Positions 8,712 through 17,469 of a stretch of DNA of 64,000 nucleotides are shown here, one piece after another. The stretch is taken from the NCBI RefSeq assembly GCF_013307435.2, contig NZ_CP102845.1, forward strand, positions 744,001-808,000, in the 5' to 3' direction. How positions within the stretch are numbered: the first letter of the stretch is position 1; each line of letters begins with the position of its first letter. Under the pieces are notes generated by a model. That model searched no databases. It was given only the letters and a program-made list of their open reading frames with translations, and was not told the DNA's origin. The position numbers were made by a program, and so were the translations under genes. The DNA is from Microvirga terrae (GTDB lineage Bacteria > Pseudomonadota > Alphaproteobacteria > Rhizobiales > Beijerinckiaceae).

Positions 8712-9293
8712 GGGATTTTTCTCCGGTTGGGGAAGGCTTGAGCGTGCAGATCCGCTCGCCATGCTGGGGATCCTGCCGGGCCTTCCGGGCACCCAAGACC
8801 ATAGGCGCGATCAGGCCCGCGTCAACGGATCGGCAGGCGCTTTGTTCAAGGGAAGTTCAGTCGGGATCCGGCATGAATGAAGGCAGAGATTTTCACATGG
8901 TCACGTTCAATTGACTTGCTGGCTCCTGGTATTCTCGAACGGGCGTTCCCACTCTTTCTTAAGGCCCTGCGATGGCGTGCGGGAAGGCTTGCGGAGAGTC
9001 GCCGGCCTGCTGCCGACGGCGGCAATGCGGCACAGTGGATTTCAGGGGGCAGTGAGAAACTTTAACTTGCTGTCCCGCCCGCAATCCGCGAGGCTAGCTG
9101 CTGAGGGCGGGCATATTTTCAAGGCGCGCGGGTCATCCCGAACACGATCGAGCCTGTCGCGACCTGCTTTTTCTCCGCCACGACAAAAGGAGTACGCCGC
9201 ATCATCTTGGCCGCATCATAGTATCGCATGGTCTGGGCAACCTTAGCGGTGCACAATAGTTGTCTCTGAGAGGGATTGGATTTCGGTGGCGCC
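8712..9293. other. intergenic region between divergent adh and prkA
   Basis: About 580 bases with no convincing gene. Short open frames here lack ribosome binding sites and recognisable motifs. It should hold the divergent promoters of adh and prkA, but I could not identify an EcfG-type or other clear promoter by eye. Confidence 0.5.
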
Positions 9294-11240
9294 ATGCTTC
9301 ATTCCGACGACCTGTTCTCGAGTTTCTTGAAGACCTATGAAACCCGCCGCGAGGCGGAGATGTCCCTGGCGGACTACCTGGAAGGGTGCCGCAACGATCC
9401 CATGATGTATGCGAGCGCTCCCGAGCGCATCCTGGCAGCGATCGGCGAGCCCCAGCTTGTCGATACGTCAAAGGATGCACGCCTCGGCCGCATCTTCATG
9501 AACCGCACGATCCGGGTGTATCCGGCCTTCTCCGAATTCTACGGCATGGAAGAGACGATCGAGATGATCGTGAGCTTCTTCCGCCACGCCGCTCAAGGCC
9601 TGGAGGAGCGCAAGCAGATCCTCTACCTGCTCGGGCCCGTCGGCGGCGGTAAGTCCTCCCTGGCCGAGCGCCTGAAATCCCTGATGGAGGTCAATCCTAT
9701 CTATGTCCTCAAGGCGGGCGACGAGATCAGCCCCGTCTTCGAGAGCCCGCTCGGTCTCTTCGACGCGGAGCAGATGGGACCCATGCTGGAGGAACGCTAC
9801 GGCATTCCCCGCCGGCGCCTGACCAATCTGCTCAGCCCCTGGGCCATCAAACGTCTCGACGAGTTCAAGGGCGACATCTCCAAGTTCCGCGTGGTCAAGA
9901 TCAACCCGTCCCGCATGAGGCAGATCGCCATCGCCAAGACGGAGCCGGGCGACGAGAACAATCAGGACATCTCGTCCCTCGTCGGCAAGGTCGATATCCG
10001 CAAGCTGGAGACCTTGTCCCAAGCCGATCCCGACGCCTACAGCTATTCCGGCGGCCTCAACCGCGCCAACCAGGGCATTCTCGAATTCGTCGAGATGTTC
10101 AAGGCGCCGATCAAGATGCTGCACCCCCTGCTGACGGCTACCCAGGAGGGGAATTATGTCGGCACCGAGAATATCGGATCCATCCCGTTCAGCGGCATCA
10201 TCCTGGCGCATTCCAACGAGGCGGAATGGCAGACCTTCCGGACCAACAAGAACAACGAGGCCTTCATCGACCGCATCTACGTGATCAAGGTGCCGTATTG
10301 CCTGAGGGTCACGGAGGAGCAGAAGATCTACGATAAGCTGATCCGCACCTCGGAGCTGGCCGGCGCGCCCTGCGCTCCCGCCACGCTGGAGATGCTGGCG
10401 CGGTTCTCGGTCCTCTCGCGGCTGCGGGCGCACGAGAACTCGAACTTCTACTCCAAGATGCGGGTCTATGACGGCGAGAGCCTGCGCGAGGTGGATCCCC
10501 GCGCGCGAAGCCTGCAGGAATACCGGGACTCGGCCGGTGTCGACGAGGGCATGGACGGCATCTCGACTCGCTTTGCCTTCAAGGTCCTGTCGGCCACCTT
10601 CAACCACGACACCATCGAGGTCGCGGCCGATCCGGTGCATCTCATGTACGTGCTCGAGCAGTCCCTGAGGCGCGAGCAGCTGCCCCAGGACGTGGAGCGA
10701 CGCTATCTGGAGTTCATCAAGGCCGAGCTGGCGCCGCGCTACGCCGATTTCATCGGTCACGAGATCCAGAAGGCCTATCTCGAATCCTATCACGATTACG
10801 GTCAGAACCTGTTCGACCGCTACGTGGCCTATGCCGATGCATGGATCGAAGATCAGGACTTCAAGGATCCCGATACCGGCCAGCTCCTCAACCGGGAACT
10901 CCTGAACCAGGAGCTGACCAAGATCGAGAAGCCAGCGGGCATCGCCAATCCGAAGGACTTCCGCAACGAGGTGGTGAAGTTCTCGCTCCGGGCCCGGGCC
11001 GGCAATCATGGCCGCAACCCGTCCTGGACCAGCTACGAGAAGATCCGCGACGTGATCGAGCGCCGCATGTTCTCGCAGGTCGAGGAATTGCTGCCTGTGA
11101 TCAGCTTCGGCTCCAAGAAGGACAGCGAGACCGAAAAGAAGCACGGCGAGTTCGTCGCACGGATGATGGACCGCGGCTACACCGAGCGTCAGGTACGGCG
11201 TCTGGTGGAATGGTACATGCGTGTGAAGCAGGCGGGCTGA
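9294..11240 (+). CDS. prkA: PrkA family serine protein kinase (YeaG)
   Basis: 648 aa from ATG 9294; an in-frame TTG at 9276 is an alternative start. The N-terminal AAA-like domain has the Walker A motif GPVGGGKSS at 114-122. The C-terminal PrkA kinase-like domain spans about 400-648 (FAFKVLSATFNHD... to ERRMFSQVEELLPVISF). PrkA proteins are cytoplasmic Ser/Thr kinase/AAA proteins linked to nutrient stress and stationary phase (E. coli YeaG) and to sporulation in Bacillus. It is first in the conserved three-gene operon prkA-yeaH-spoVR; the yeaH start follows 29 bases after its stop. This conserved set suggests one stress pathway, whose substrate is not known. Confidence 0.95.
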   Translation: MLHSDDLFSSFLKTYETRREAEMSLADYLEGCRNDPMMYASAPERILAAIGEPQLVDTSKDARLGRIFMNRTIRVYPAFSEFYGMEETIEMIVSFFRHAAQGLEERKQILYLLGPVGGGKSSLAERLKSLMEVNPIYVLKAGDEISPVFESPLGLFDAEQMGPMLEERYGIPRRRLTNLLSPWAIKRLDEFKGDISKFRVVKINPSRMRQIAIAKTEPGDENNQDISSLVGKVDIRKLETLSQADPDAYSYSGGLNRANQGILEFVEMFKAPIKMLHPLLTATQEGNYVGTENIGSIPFSGIILAHSNEAEWQTFRTNKNNEAFIDRIYVIKVPYCLRVTEEQKIYDKLIRTSELAGAPCAPATLEMLARFSVLSRLRAHENSNFYSKMRVYDGESLREVDPRARSLQEYRDSAGVDEGMDGISTRFAFKVLSATFNHDTIEVAADPVHLMYVLEQSLRREQLPQDVERRYLEFIKAELAPRYADFIGHEIQKAYLESYHDYGQNLFDRYVAYADAWIEDQDFKDPDTGQLLNRELLNQELTKIEKPAGIANPKDFRNEVVKFSLRARAGNHGRNPSWTSYEKIRDVIERRMFSQVEELLPVISFGSKKDSETEKKHGEFVARMMDRGYTERQVRRLVEWYMRVKQAG

Positions 11241-11269
11241 CAGAAGACGGAGGCAGATCAGGCGTTCCT

Positions 11270-12574
11270 ATGTACATCATCGACCGGCGCCTCAACCCAG
11301 GGGGCAAGAGTCTGGCCAACCGCCAACGTTTTCTTCGCCGAGCCAAGGCGCAGATCCAGCGGGCCGTCCGTCAGACCGCAGGCGATCGGGATATCACCGA
11401 TCTCGAACGGGGAGGGGAGGTCTCGATCCCGGCCGATGGTGTTCGCGAGCCCAGCTTCCGACGGTCCGGCGAGGGGGGCGTGCACGATCACATCCTTCCG
11501 GGCAACAAGCGCTTCGTGGAAGGCGATACCGTCGAACGCCCGCCGGGCGGGGGCGGCAGCGCGGCCGGGGGCGACAATGGCGAGGGCGAGGACGATTTCC
11601 GCTTCGTCCTGACCCGCGACGAGTTCCTCGACCTGTTCCTCGACGACCTGGAACTGCCCGACCTCGCCAAGAGGCGGGTCGCCACCGTGGAGACGCAGGG
11701 GATGCGCCGGGCGGGCTACACCGTCACCGGCTCGCCCGTGAACCTCGCGTTGCTGCGCTCCATGCGCAATGCCCTGTCGCGCCGCATCGCCATGCGGCGG
11801 CCGAAATCCCAGGATCTGCTTCGCCTCCAGGAGGAGATCGACCGCCTGGAGGAGCGGGAAGGACCGTCCGAGCGACTGACCGCCCTGCGCCAGGAACTGG
11901 AACTGCTCCAGCTGCGCAGCCGGCGCTTCCCCTATATCGACCCGATCGATCTGCGCTATCGCCGCTTCGAACCCGTGGCCAAGCCCGTCGCGCAGGCGGT
12001 GATGTTCTGCCTCATGGACGTGTCCGGCTCCATGACCGAGCACATGAAGGATCTGGCGAAGCGCTTCTACATGCTGCTCTACATCTTCCTGACGCGGCGC
12101 TACAAGCACGTGGAGATCGTCTTCATCCGCCACACCCACGAGGCCAAGGAGGTGGACGAGGAAACCTTCTTCAACAGCCCCGAGACCGGCGGAACGGTGG
12201 TATCCTCGGCCCTGCGCGAGATGCAGCGGATCGTCGAGGAGCGTTACTCGCCGGATGCGTGGAACATCTATGCGGCCCAGGCCTCCGACGGCGACAATTC
12301 GCCGAACGACGGCACCACCAGCGCGGCCATGCTGCGCGAGGTGATCCTGCCCGTCTGCCAGTATTATGCCTATCTCGAGGTCGGCAGCGACAGCGACCGC
12401 ATGCAGACCGGGTTCATCAACCACAAGACCTCCCTGTGGCAGACCTACGAGACGCTCCAGGAGCAGGGGGCCAACCTCGCCATGCGCAAGGTGAACCACC
12501 GTCGTGAGATCTACCCCGTCTTCCGCGAACTCTTCCGCCGGCGGGATGCGGACGCTGGAGCAAAGGTGCCATGA
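11270..12574 (+). CDS. yeaH: DUF444/YeaH family protein
   Basis: 434 aa from ATG 11270. It opens with the family signature MYIIDRRLNPGGKSLANRQRFLRRAK, cited here only as its ends MYIIDRRLN and NRQRFLRRAK. A Gly-rich acidic linker (about 85-105) is followed by a von Willebrand A-like domain with the MIDAS sequence LMDVSGSM at residues 249-256 and the TGGTVVSSAL segment. YeaH proteins always travel with PrkA and SpoVR and are thought to act with the kinase, possibly as a metal-dependent adaptor; the activity is unknown. Its last 4 bases overlap the spoVR start (ATGA), indicating translational coupling. Confidence 0.92.
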   Translation: MYIIDRRLNPGGKSLANRQRFLRRAKAQIQRAVRQTAGDRDITDLERGGEVSIPADGVREPSFRRSGEGGVHDHILPGNKRFVEGDTVERPPGGGGSAAGGDNGEGEDDFRFVLTRDEFLDLFLDDLELPDLAKRRVATVETQGMRRAGYTVTGSPVNLALLRSMRNALSRRIAMRRPKSQDLLRLQEEIDRLEEREGPSERLTALRQELELLQLRSRRFPYIDPIDLRYRRFEPVAKPVAQAVMFCLMDVSGSMTEHMKDLAKRFYMLLYIFLTRRYKHVEIVFIRHTHEAKEVDEETFFNSPETGGTVVSSALREMQRIVEERYSPDAWNIYAAQASDGDNSPNDGTTSAAMLREVILPVCQYYAYLEVGSDSDRMQTGFINHKTSLWQTYETLQEQGANLAMRKVNHRREIYPVFRELFRRRDADAGAKVP

Positions 12575-14115
12575 GCGTAGTCGAGCACGACACTCTGCTC
12601 TTCCACGGGGCGGACTGGGATTTCGGAACCATCCAGCGCATCCATGACGCGGTCGAGGCCATCGGGGTCGGCGAGCTTGGGCTCGACGTCTATCCCAACC
12701 AGATCGAGGTGATCACCGCCGAGCAGATGCTCGGCGCCTATGCGTCCATCGGCATGCCCCTGTTCTACAAGCACTGGTCCTTCGGCAAGCGCTTCGCCCT
12801 CCATGAATCGAGCTACCGCCAGGGCCTCATGGGCCTGGCCTACGAGATCGTCATCAACTCGAACCCGTGCATCTCCTACATCATGGAGGAGAACTCGGCC
12901 ACGATGCAGACCCTCGTCATCGCCCACGCGGCCTTCGGGCACAACCACTTCTTCAAGAACAACTACCTGTTCAAGGAATGGACCGACGCGGACGGCATCC
13001 TGGATTATCTCGAGTTTGCCAAAGGCTACATCACGCGCTGCGAGGAGCGCTACGGCCATGCGGCCGTGGAGCGCATCCTCGATGCCGCCCACGCGCTGAT
13101 GTCGCATGGGGTTCATCGTTATCCGCGCAAGAAACGCCCCGACCTGCGCTCGGAGGAGCGTCGGGAGCGCGAGCGCCAGCTGCATCAGGAGCAGACCTTC
13201 AACGATCTGTGGCGCACGGTGCCGACGAAGGGCGCCGCCGCAAAGCCCCAGCTGAGCGAGGAGCGCCGGCGCGCCCTTCTCGAGCTGCCGCAGGAGAACC
13301 TCCTCTACTTCCTGGAAAAGTCGGCCCCGCGCCTCCAGCCCTGGCAACGCGAGATCCTGCGCATCGTCCGCCAGATCGCGCAGTACTTCTATCCGCAGCG
13401 CCAGACGAAGGTGATGAACGAGGGCTGCGCCACCTATTGCCATTACCGCATCATGACCCGGCTGCACGAGACCGGGCAGATCAGCGACGGCGCCTTCCTC
13501 GAATTCCTGCAGTCGCACACCAACGTCACGCGGCAGCCGGAATTCGACGATCCGCATTACGGCGGCATCAACCCGTATGCGCTCGGATTCGGCATGATGC
13601 AGGACATCGAGCGCATCTGCACGAAGCCGACGGCGGAGGACCGGGAATGGTTCCCCGACATCGCCGGCGGCGGTGACGCCATGGCGGTGCTGCGTGACGT
13701 GTGGGCCAATTACCGCGACGAGAGCTTCATCTCGCAGTTTCTGAGCCCGCATCTGATCCGGCGATGGCGCATGTTCCACCTCGTCGACGATCCGGACCGG
13801 CCGGAGCTCATGATCGAGGCGATCCACGACGAACGCGGCTACCGGCGCCTGCGGCGCTCCCTGTCGCGCCACTACGACGTCGGGTGGAGCGATCCCGACA
13901 TCCAGGTGGTGGACGTGGACCTCGCCGGCGACCGGCGCCTGATCCTGCACCATCACGTGCTCAATCGCACCCTGCTGCACAAGGACGACGCTCAACGGGT
14001 TCTCCAGATGGTGGCCAATCTGTGGGGTTATGCGGTTGTCCTGAAGGAGGTGGAGCCGGCGACCGGAGCGATCTTCCAGGAGCACGTCGCCCACCCGCAC
14101 GAAACGCTCTTCTGA
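12571..14115 (+). CDS. SpoVR family protein (YcgB)
   Basis: 514 aa. It has the family core NQIEVITAEQML, SYIMEENSATMQTLVIAHA and AFGHNHFFKNNYLFKEW near the N terminus. KVMNEGCATYCHYRIM, HYGGINPYALGF and YDVGWSDPDIQVVDVDL follow further along. The His/Glu-rich motifs suggest metal binding, but no activity is established. In Bacillus SpoVR affects spore cortex; in non-sporulating proteobacteria it accompanies PrkA and YeaH in a stationary-phase/stress operon. Start overlaps the yeaH stop by 4 bases. The length is normal for the family. Confidence 0.94.
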   Translation: MSVVEHDTLLFHGADWDFGTIQRIHDAVEAIGVGELGLDVYPNQIEVITAEQMLGAYASIGMPLFYKHWSFGKRFALHESSYRQGLMGLAYEIVINSNPCISYIMEENSATMQTLVIAHAAFGHNHFFKNNYLFKEWTDADGILDYLEFAKGYITRCEERYGHAAVERILDAAHALMSHGVHRYPRKKRPDLRSEERRERERQLHQEQTFNDLWRTVPTKGAAAKPQLSEERRRALLELPQENLLYFLEKSAPRLQPWQREILRIVRQIAQYFYPQRQTKVMNEGCATYCHYRIMTRLHETGQISDGAFLEFLQSHTNVTRQPEFDDPHYGGINPYALGFGMMQDIERICTKPTAEDREWFPDIAGGGDAMAVLRDVWANYRDESFISQFLSPHLIRRWRMFHLVDDPDRPELMIEAIHDERGYRRLRRSLSRHYDVGWSDPDIQVVDVDLAGDRRLILHHHVLNRTLLHKDDAQRVLQMVANLWGYAVVLKEVEPATGAIFQEHVAHPHETLF

Positions 14116-14327
14116 AGGCCTGCATCGGGCTCGACAGCGACTCCCATGTCGCGGGTGAACCGATGCCTCTCGCGTGAAGGAGCGAGATCGTCGTGCGCGC
14201 AAAATCGGGCCTACTTTTCCGTGCGATGCGCCCCTTTGACGCAAAAAAGCCAGGGACTCACGCGATCATAGGATCCCCTGGGCTCGGCCCTGGTTTCGAG
14301 GGTCGGCTCCCTTGCAGGAGAATACCT

Positions 14328-14789
14328 ATGGAACACAAGCCTGTAGAGAAGCTGCGTAGCGTCGCTGAAGTGCATGAGTTGAGCCAAGGTTTCCTGTCGC
14401 GGCGCGAACGCCTCGAGCGTTGGGCCGAAGTGTTGGAGCGCCAGCCGAAACGGCGCTTGCGGTCTCTCGGCGAGATCGAGTTCGTCCCCAAGGACAAGCG
14501 GCCGGAGTTGAGATCCGACGAATCCCCCATTACGGTGGCGTTCGAGGATCCGATCCTCCGGGCAGCCGGGCTGAGGGGCGATACGCTTGGGGATGCCATG
14601 GAGTTCTTCGAGCTGTCCGAGAGCGCCTCCCATCGCCTTCTCTGCTCCTGCATGAACGGTTGGAGCATGGAAGCCGGAACCACGGCGCGGAAGGTCCACC
14701 GGATCGCCAATCCCGATCATCGGCTCATGCTGTTCACGACAGCAGGACTGCTCACGGCGGCTCCTGCGGTGTTCTACTTGCTGAGCTGA
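14328..14789 (+). CDS. conserved hypothetical protein with C-terminal membrane segment
   Basis: 153 aa, starting at ATG 14328 with a good CAGGAG site. The soluble part (VAEVHELSQGFLSRRERLERW, then LGEIEFVPKDKRPELRSDES) is charged and helical, and the last about 18 residues (LMLFTTAGLLTAAPAVFYLLS) are hydrophobic and could anchor it in the membrane. Contains a FCS/CSC-like Cys pair (LLCSCMNGWS). I recognise no domain. It is a monocistronic small gene between spoVR and another small hypothetical; similar genes occur in related Methylobacteriaceae as far as I recall. Confidence 0.65.
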   Translation: MEHKPVEKLRSVAEVHELSQGFLSRRERLERWAEVLERQPKRRLRSLGEIEFVPKDKRPELRSDESPITVAFEDPILRAAGLRGDTLGDAMEFFELSESASHRLLCSCMNGWSMEAGTTARKVHRIANPDHRLMLFTTAGLLTAAPAVFYLLS

Positions 14790-14855
14790 AGGAAAGCTGC
14801 GGCGCCGAGCCCGGCGATCGGCCGGGCCCGGTGCCGGTCGTTTGGAGACCCATGA

Positions 14856-15146
14856 ATGACGGATGCTCCGCCCCGTCGGATCGGATTGCCCTGGTACATC
14901 CGCGAGGATTATTCCCGCATCCGCGAGATGATCGTCGACCCGCACAACCTCGCACCCAGCTACGACGCTTGGCTCGCAGCGGCCGAGAACAACGAGAATG
15001 TCGGTCGTCAGGCCGGTCTCCAGATCATACGGGTGACGGTCGAGCCTGACGCATTTGCAGCATGGTGCCGGGAACAGGGCCTGGAGCCCGACAGCGCCGC
15101 GCGCACGCGGTACGTCGCCGACATCGCTGGCCGGAACGCCGAATAA
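14856..15146 (+). CDS. conserved small hypothetical protein
   Basis: 96 aa, soluble, no signal peptide. GLPWYIREDYSRIREMIVDP and PSYDAWLAAAENNE are followed by a small alpha/beta segment (IIRVTVEPDAFAAWCREQGLEPD) and an RTRYVADIAGR end. The pattern (PDxFxxWCxxxGxxPDxxARxxYVxD) resembles uncharacterised 90-100 aa proteins of Hyphomicrobiales. No function is assigned. It lies between the spoVR region and the glycan island. Confidence 0.65.
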   Translation: MTDAPPRRIGLPWYIREDYSRIREMIVDPHNLAPSYDAWLAAAENNENVGRQAGLQIIRVTVEPDAFAAWCREQGLEPDSAARTRYVADIAGRNAE

Positions 15147-15251
15147 GCCACCAGCATCGTCACGCCCCCGCCGCATCCTGCGTAAACAGCCAAGCCTTGA
15201 CGTCTCCTGCCCCATGCCTAGTTGCTCGGGCTACAGGGTGGAGGCACAAAC

Positions 15252-16280
15252 TTGCTGAACGAGAACGGTGCGAGCAGCGACATTTCCGCCAATGAGACGG
15301 ATCGGTCGACGGCGTCCGGGCACGCCATGCGGGCGGCCGTCCTGACCGGGCCCGGGCAGATCCAGATCCAGGCGGTCGCCCTTCCCGAGCCGGGCCCCGG
15401 GCAGGTGCGGCTGCGCCTGGAGGGGTGCGGCGTGTGCGCCTCGAACCTGACGCCCTGGGCAGGACCGGAATGGATGCAGTACCCCACGGAGCCGGGCGCG
15501 CTCGGGCACGAAGCCTGGGGTTTTGTCGACGCCGTCGGCGAGGGGGTCGAGGGTCTGTCCGTCGGCGACCGGGTCGCGGCGCTCTCCTATCAATCCTATG
15601 CCGAATACGATCTGGCCGCGGCCGACGCGGTCATTCCCCTGCCGGACGCTCTTGCAGGACGACCGTTCCCTGGCGAGCCGCTCGGCTGCGCCATGAACAT
15701 CTTTCGACGCAGCGAGATCGAGGCCGGGCAGACAGTCGCGATCATCGGGATCGGCTTTCTCGGCGCCATTCTCACCAAGCTCGCCTCCGATGCCGGCGCC
15801 CGCGTCATCGCCATCTCGAGGCGGCCGTTCTCGCTCGATCTCGCCCGTCGCATGGGCGCAGCCGAGACGATCCCGATGGAGGACCACCATGCGATCATCG
15901 ACCGCGTTAAGGAACTGACCGGCGGCGCATTCTGCGATCGGGTGATCGAGGCGGTGGGCAAGCAATGGCCTCTCGATCTTGCAGGCGAGCTGACGCGAGA
16001 GCGGGGAAAGCTCATCGTCGCCGGATATCATCAGGACGGGCCGCGACAGGTCAACATGTGGCTCTGGAACTGGCGCGGCATCGACGTGATCAACGCCCAT
16101 GAGCGCGATTCCAGGGTCTATGTTCAGGGCATGCGCGAGGCCATGGACATGATCGCATCCGGACGTCTGGACCCGAGCACCCTCTATACCCATACTTACC
16201 CGTTGGACCGGCTCGGCGAGGCGCTCGATGCCACGCGCGACCGGCCGGACGGTTTCCTCAAGGCCCTGGTGACATACTGA
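15252..16280 (+). CDS. zinc-dependent MDR-family dehydrogenase (sorbitol/threonine dehydrogenase-like)
   Basis: 342 aa from TTG 15252, chosen because GGTGGAGG stands 7 bases upstream; an in-frame ATG at 15327 would give the minimal family length (MRAAVLTGPGQ). Medium-chain dehydrogenase fold: catalytic zinc ligands in CGVCASN and LGHEAWG, nucleotide-binding IIGIGFLGAILTKLA, and no structural-zinc Cys cluster. It resembles the Zn-ADH9-like group that acts on sugars or polyols. Its stop overlaps the start of the Gfo/Idh gene by one base, so the two oxidoreductases are made together. They probably modify the same sugar or cyclitol of the neighbouring glycan cluster; the substrate is inferred only. 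Confidence 0.85.
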   Translation: MLNENGASSDISANETDRSTASGHAMRAAVLTGPGQIQIQAVALPEPGPGQVRLRLEGCGVCASNLTPWAGPEWMQYPTEPGALGHEAWGFVDAVGEGVEGLSVGDRVAALSYQSYAEYDLAAADAVIPLPDALAGRPFPGEPLGCAMNIFRRSEIEAGQTVAIIGIGFLGAILTKLASDAGARVIAISRRPFSLDLARRMGAAETIPMEDHHAIIDRVKELTGGAFCDRVIEAVGKQWPLDLAGELTRERGKLIVAGYHQDGPRQVNMWLWNWRGIDVINAHERDSRVYVQGMREAMDMIASGRLDPSTLYTHTYPLDRLGEALDATRDRPDGFLKALVTY

Positions 16281-17308
16281 TGGTGCAGCAGGCCGTGGTT
16301 GAAACAACTTCCGAACCCTCACTGGTGCGCCCGCGCCTCGGCTTTCTCGGCGTCGGCTGGATCGGGCGGCACCGCATGCAGGCCATCCTCGGCACCGGCA
16401 TGGTCGATGTCGCGGCCATCGCCGATCCGTCCCCCGAGACGGCCGCGGAGGCCGGCCGGCTCGCGCCCGATGCGAAGCGGGTGGCGACGCTCGACGACAT
16501 TCTCGACATCGGCGTCGATGGCGTGGTGATCGCAACCCCGAGCGCCATGCATGCCGACCAGTCGATCCGGGCCCTGGAACGCGGCGTCGCGGTTTTCTGC
16601 CAAAAACCTCTCGGACGCACGGCCGCGGAGGTGCAGGCCGTGGTCGATACCGCGCGCCGGTCCGATCGGCTCTTGGGCGTCGATCTCTCGTACCGGTTCA
16701 CGGAGGGCATGCGGCGCATTCGCGAGGTCATCGACACGGGTGAGCTGGGACACATCTATGCTGTCGATCTCGTGTTCCACAACGCTTACGGCCCCGACAA
16801 GCCATGGTTCTACGATCCGGTGCAGTCGGGCGGCGGCTGCGTGATGGATCTCGGCGTTCATCTGGTCGATCTCGCCTTGTGGACCCTCAACAGCCCCGGG
16901 GTCGCAGGCGTGACGGGCAAGCTCTTCGCTGGCGGCGCGCCGCTCCAGGATCCCGCGTCACAGGTCGAGGATTATGCCGTCGCGACGGTGACGCTGGACA
17001 CGGGCGCCGTGGTGCAGCTCGCCTGCTCCTGGCGGCTCCAGGCCGGATGCGACGCGATGATCTCGGCCACGCTCTATGGCACGCAAGGGGGTGTGTCGCT
17101 GCGCAATGTGAATGGGTCGTTCTACGATTTCACGGCGGAGCGCTATCGCGGCACATCCCGTGAGACATTGACGACGCCGCCCGACGAGTGGGGTGGCCGC
17201 GCTGCTGCGGATTGGGCCTCCCGCCTGGCCGCGGGCGAGCGGTTCGACCCAGCAGCGGAGCAGCTGGTCGAGGTCGCACGGGTGCTCGACTCGATTTACG
17301 GGCGTTAA
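16280..17308 (+). CDS. Gfo/Idh/MocA family oxidoreductase
   Basis: 342 aa. An N-terminal Rossmann domain (GFLGVGWIGRHRMQAI) is followed by the family C-terminal alpha/beta domain, including SGGGCVMDLGVHLVDLALW with the catalytic-type Asp/His pair. The usual EKP motif reads CQKPLG, that is Gln in place of Glu. The family oxidises or reduces sugars and inositols with NAD(P). Since an inositol-phosphate synthase lies 4 kb away, an inositol or inosose substrate is possible, but not shown. It is translationally coupled to the upstream MDR dehydrogenase, and converges on the glycosidase-like gene with a palindromic repeat between. Confidence 0.9.
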   Translation: MVQQAVVETTSEPSLVRPRLGFLGVGWIGRHRMQAILGTGMVDVAAIADPSPETAAEAGRLAPDAKRVATLDDILDIGVDGVVIATPSAMHADQSIRALERGVAVFCQKPLGRTAAEVQAVVDTARRSDRLLGVDLSYRFTEGMRRIREVIDTGELGHIYAVDLVFHNAYGPDKPWFYDPVQSGGGCVMDLGVHLVDLALWTLNSPGVAGVTGKLFAGGAPLQDPASQVEDYAVATVTLDTGAVVQLACSWRLQAGCDAMISATLYGTQGGVSLRNVNGSFYDFTAERYRGTSRETLTTPPDEWGGRAAADWASRLAAGERFDPAAEQLVEVARVLDSIYGR

Positions 17309-17404
17309 CGCCCATCAGACGAAGAGGTGCGCCGTTCCCTCCTCATTGTCTCACCGGCCCTGTTCCGGTGATCCCGATCGAAAGGGCAAGGCGCTTCACG
17401 CAAG

Positions 17405-17435
17405 CGTCATGGCCGGGGCAAGCCCGGCCATGACG
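17405..17435. repeat. palindromic REP-like element
   Basis: CGTCATGGCCGGG - GCAAG - CCCGGCCATGACG: a perfect 13-bp inverted repeat with a 5-base loop. It lies between two converging genes. This GTCATGGCCGGG...CCCGGCCATGAC palindrome is a common extragenic repeat in Hyphomicrobiales chromosomes, and here it may also act as a bidirectional terminator. I saw one copy in this window. Confidence 0.65.
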
Positions 17436-17469
17436 TGAGGAGTGTCAGCTCCTTGAGACGCATCCCGCG

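Noticed and set aside
8877..9246. Short rightward frames between adh and prkA
   Set aside because: Overlapping each other in different frames, no ribosome binding sites, no motifs.
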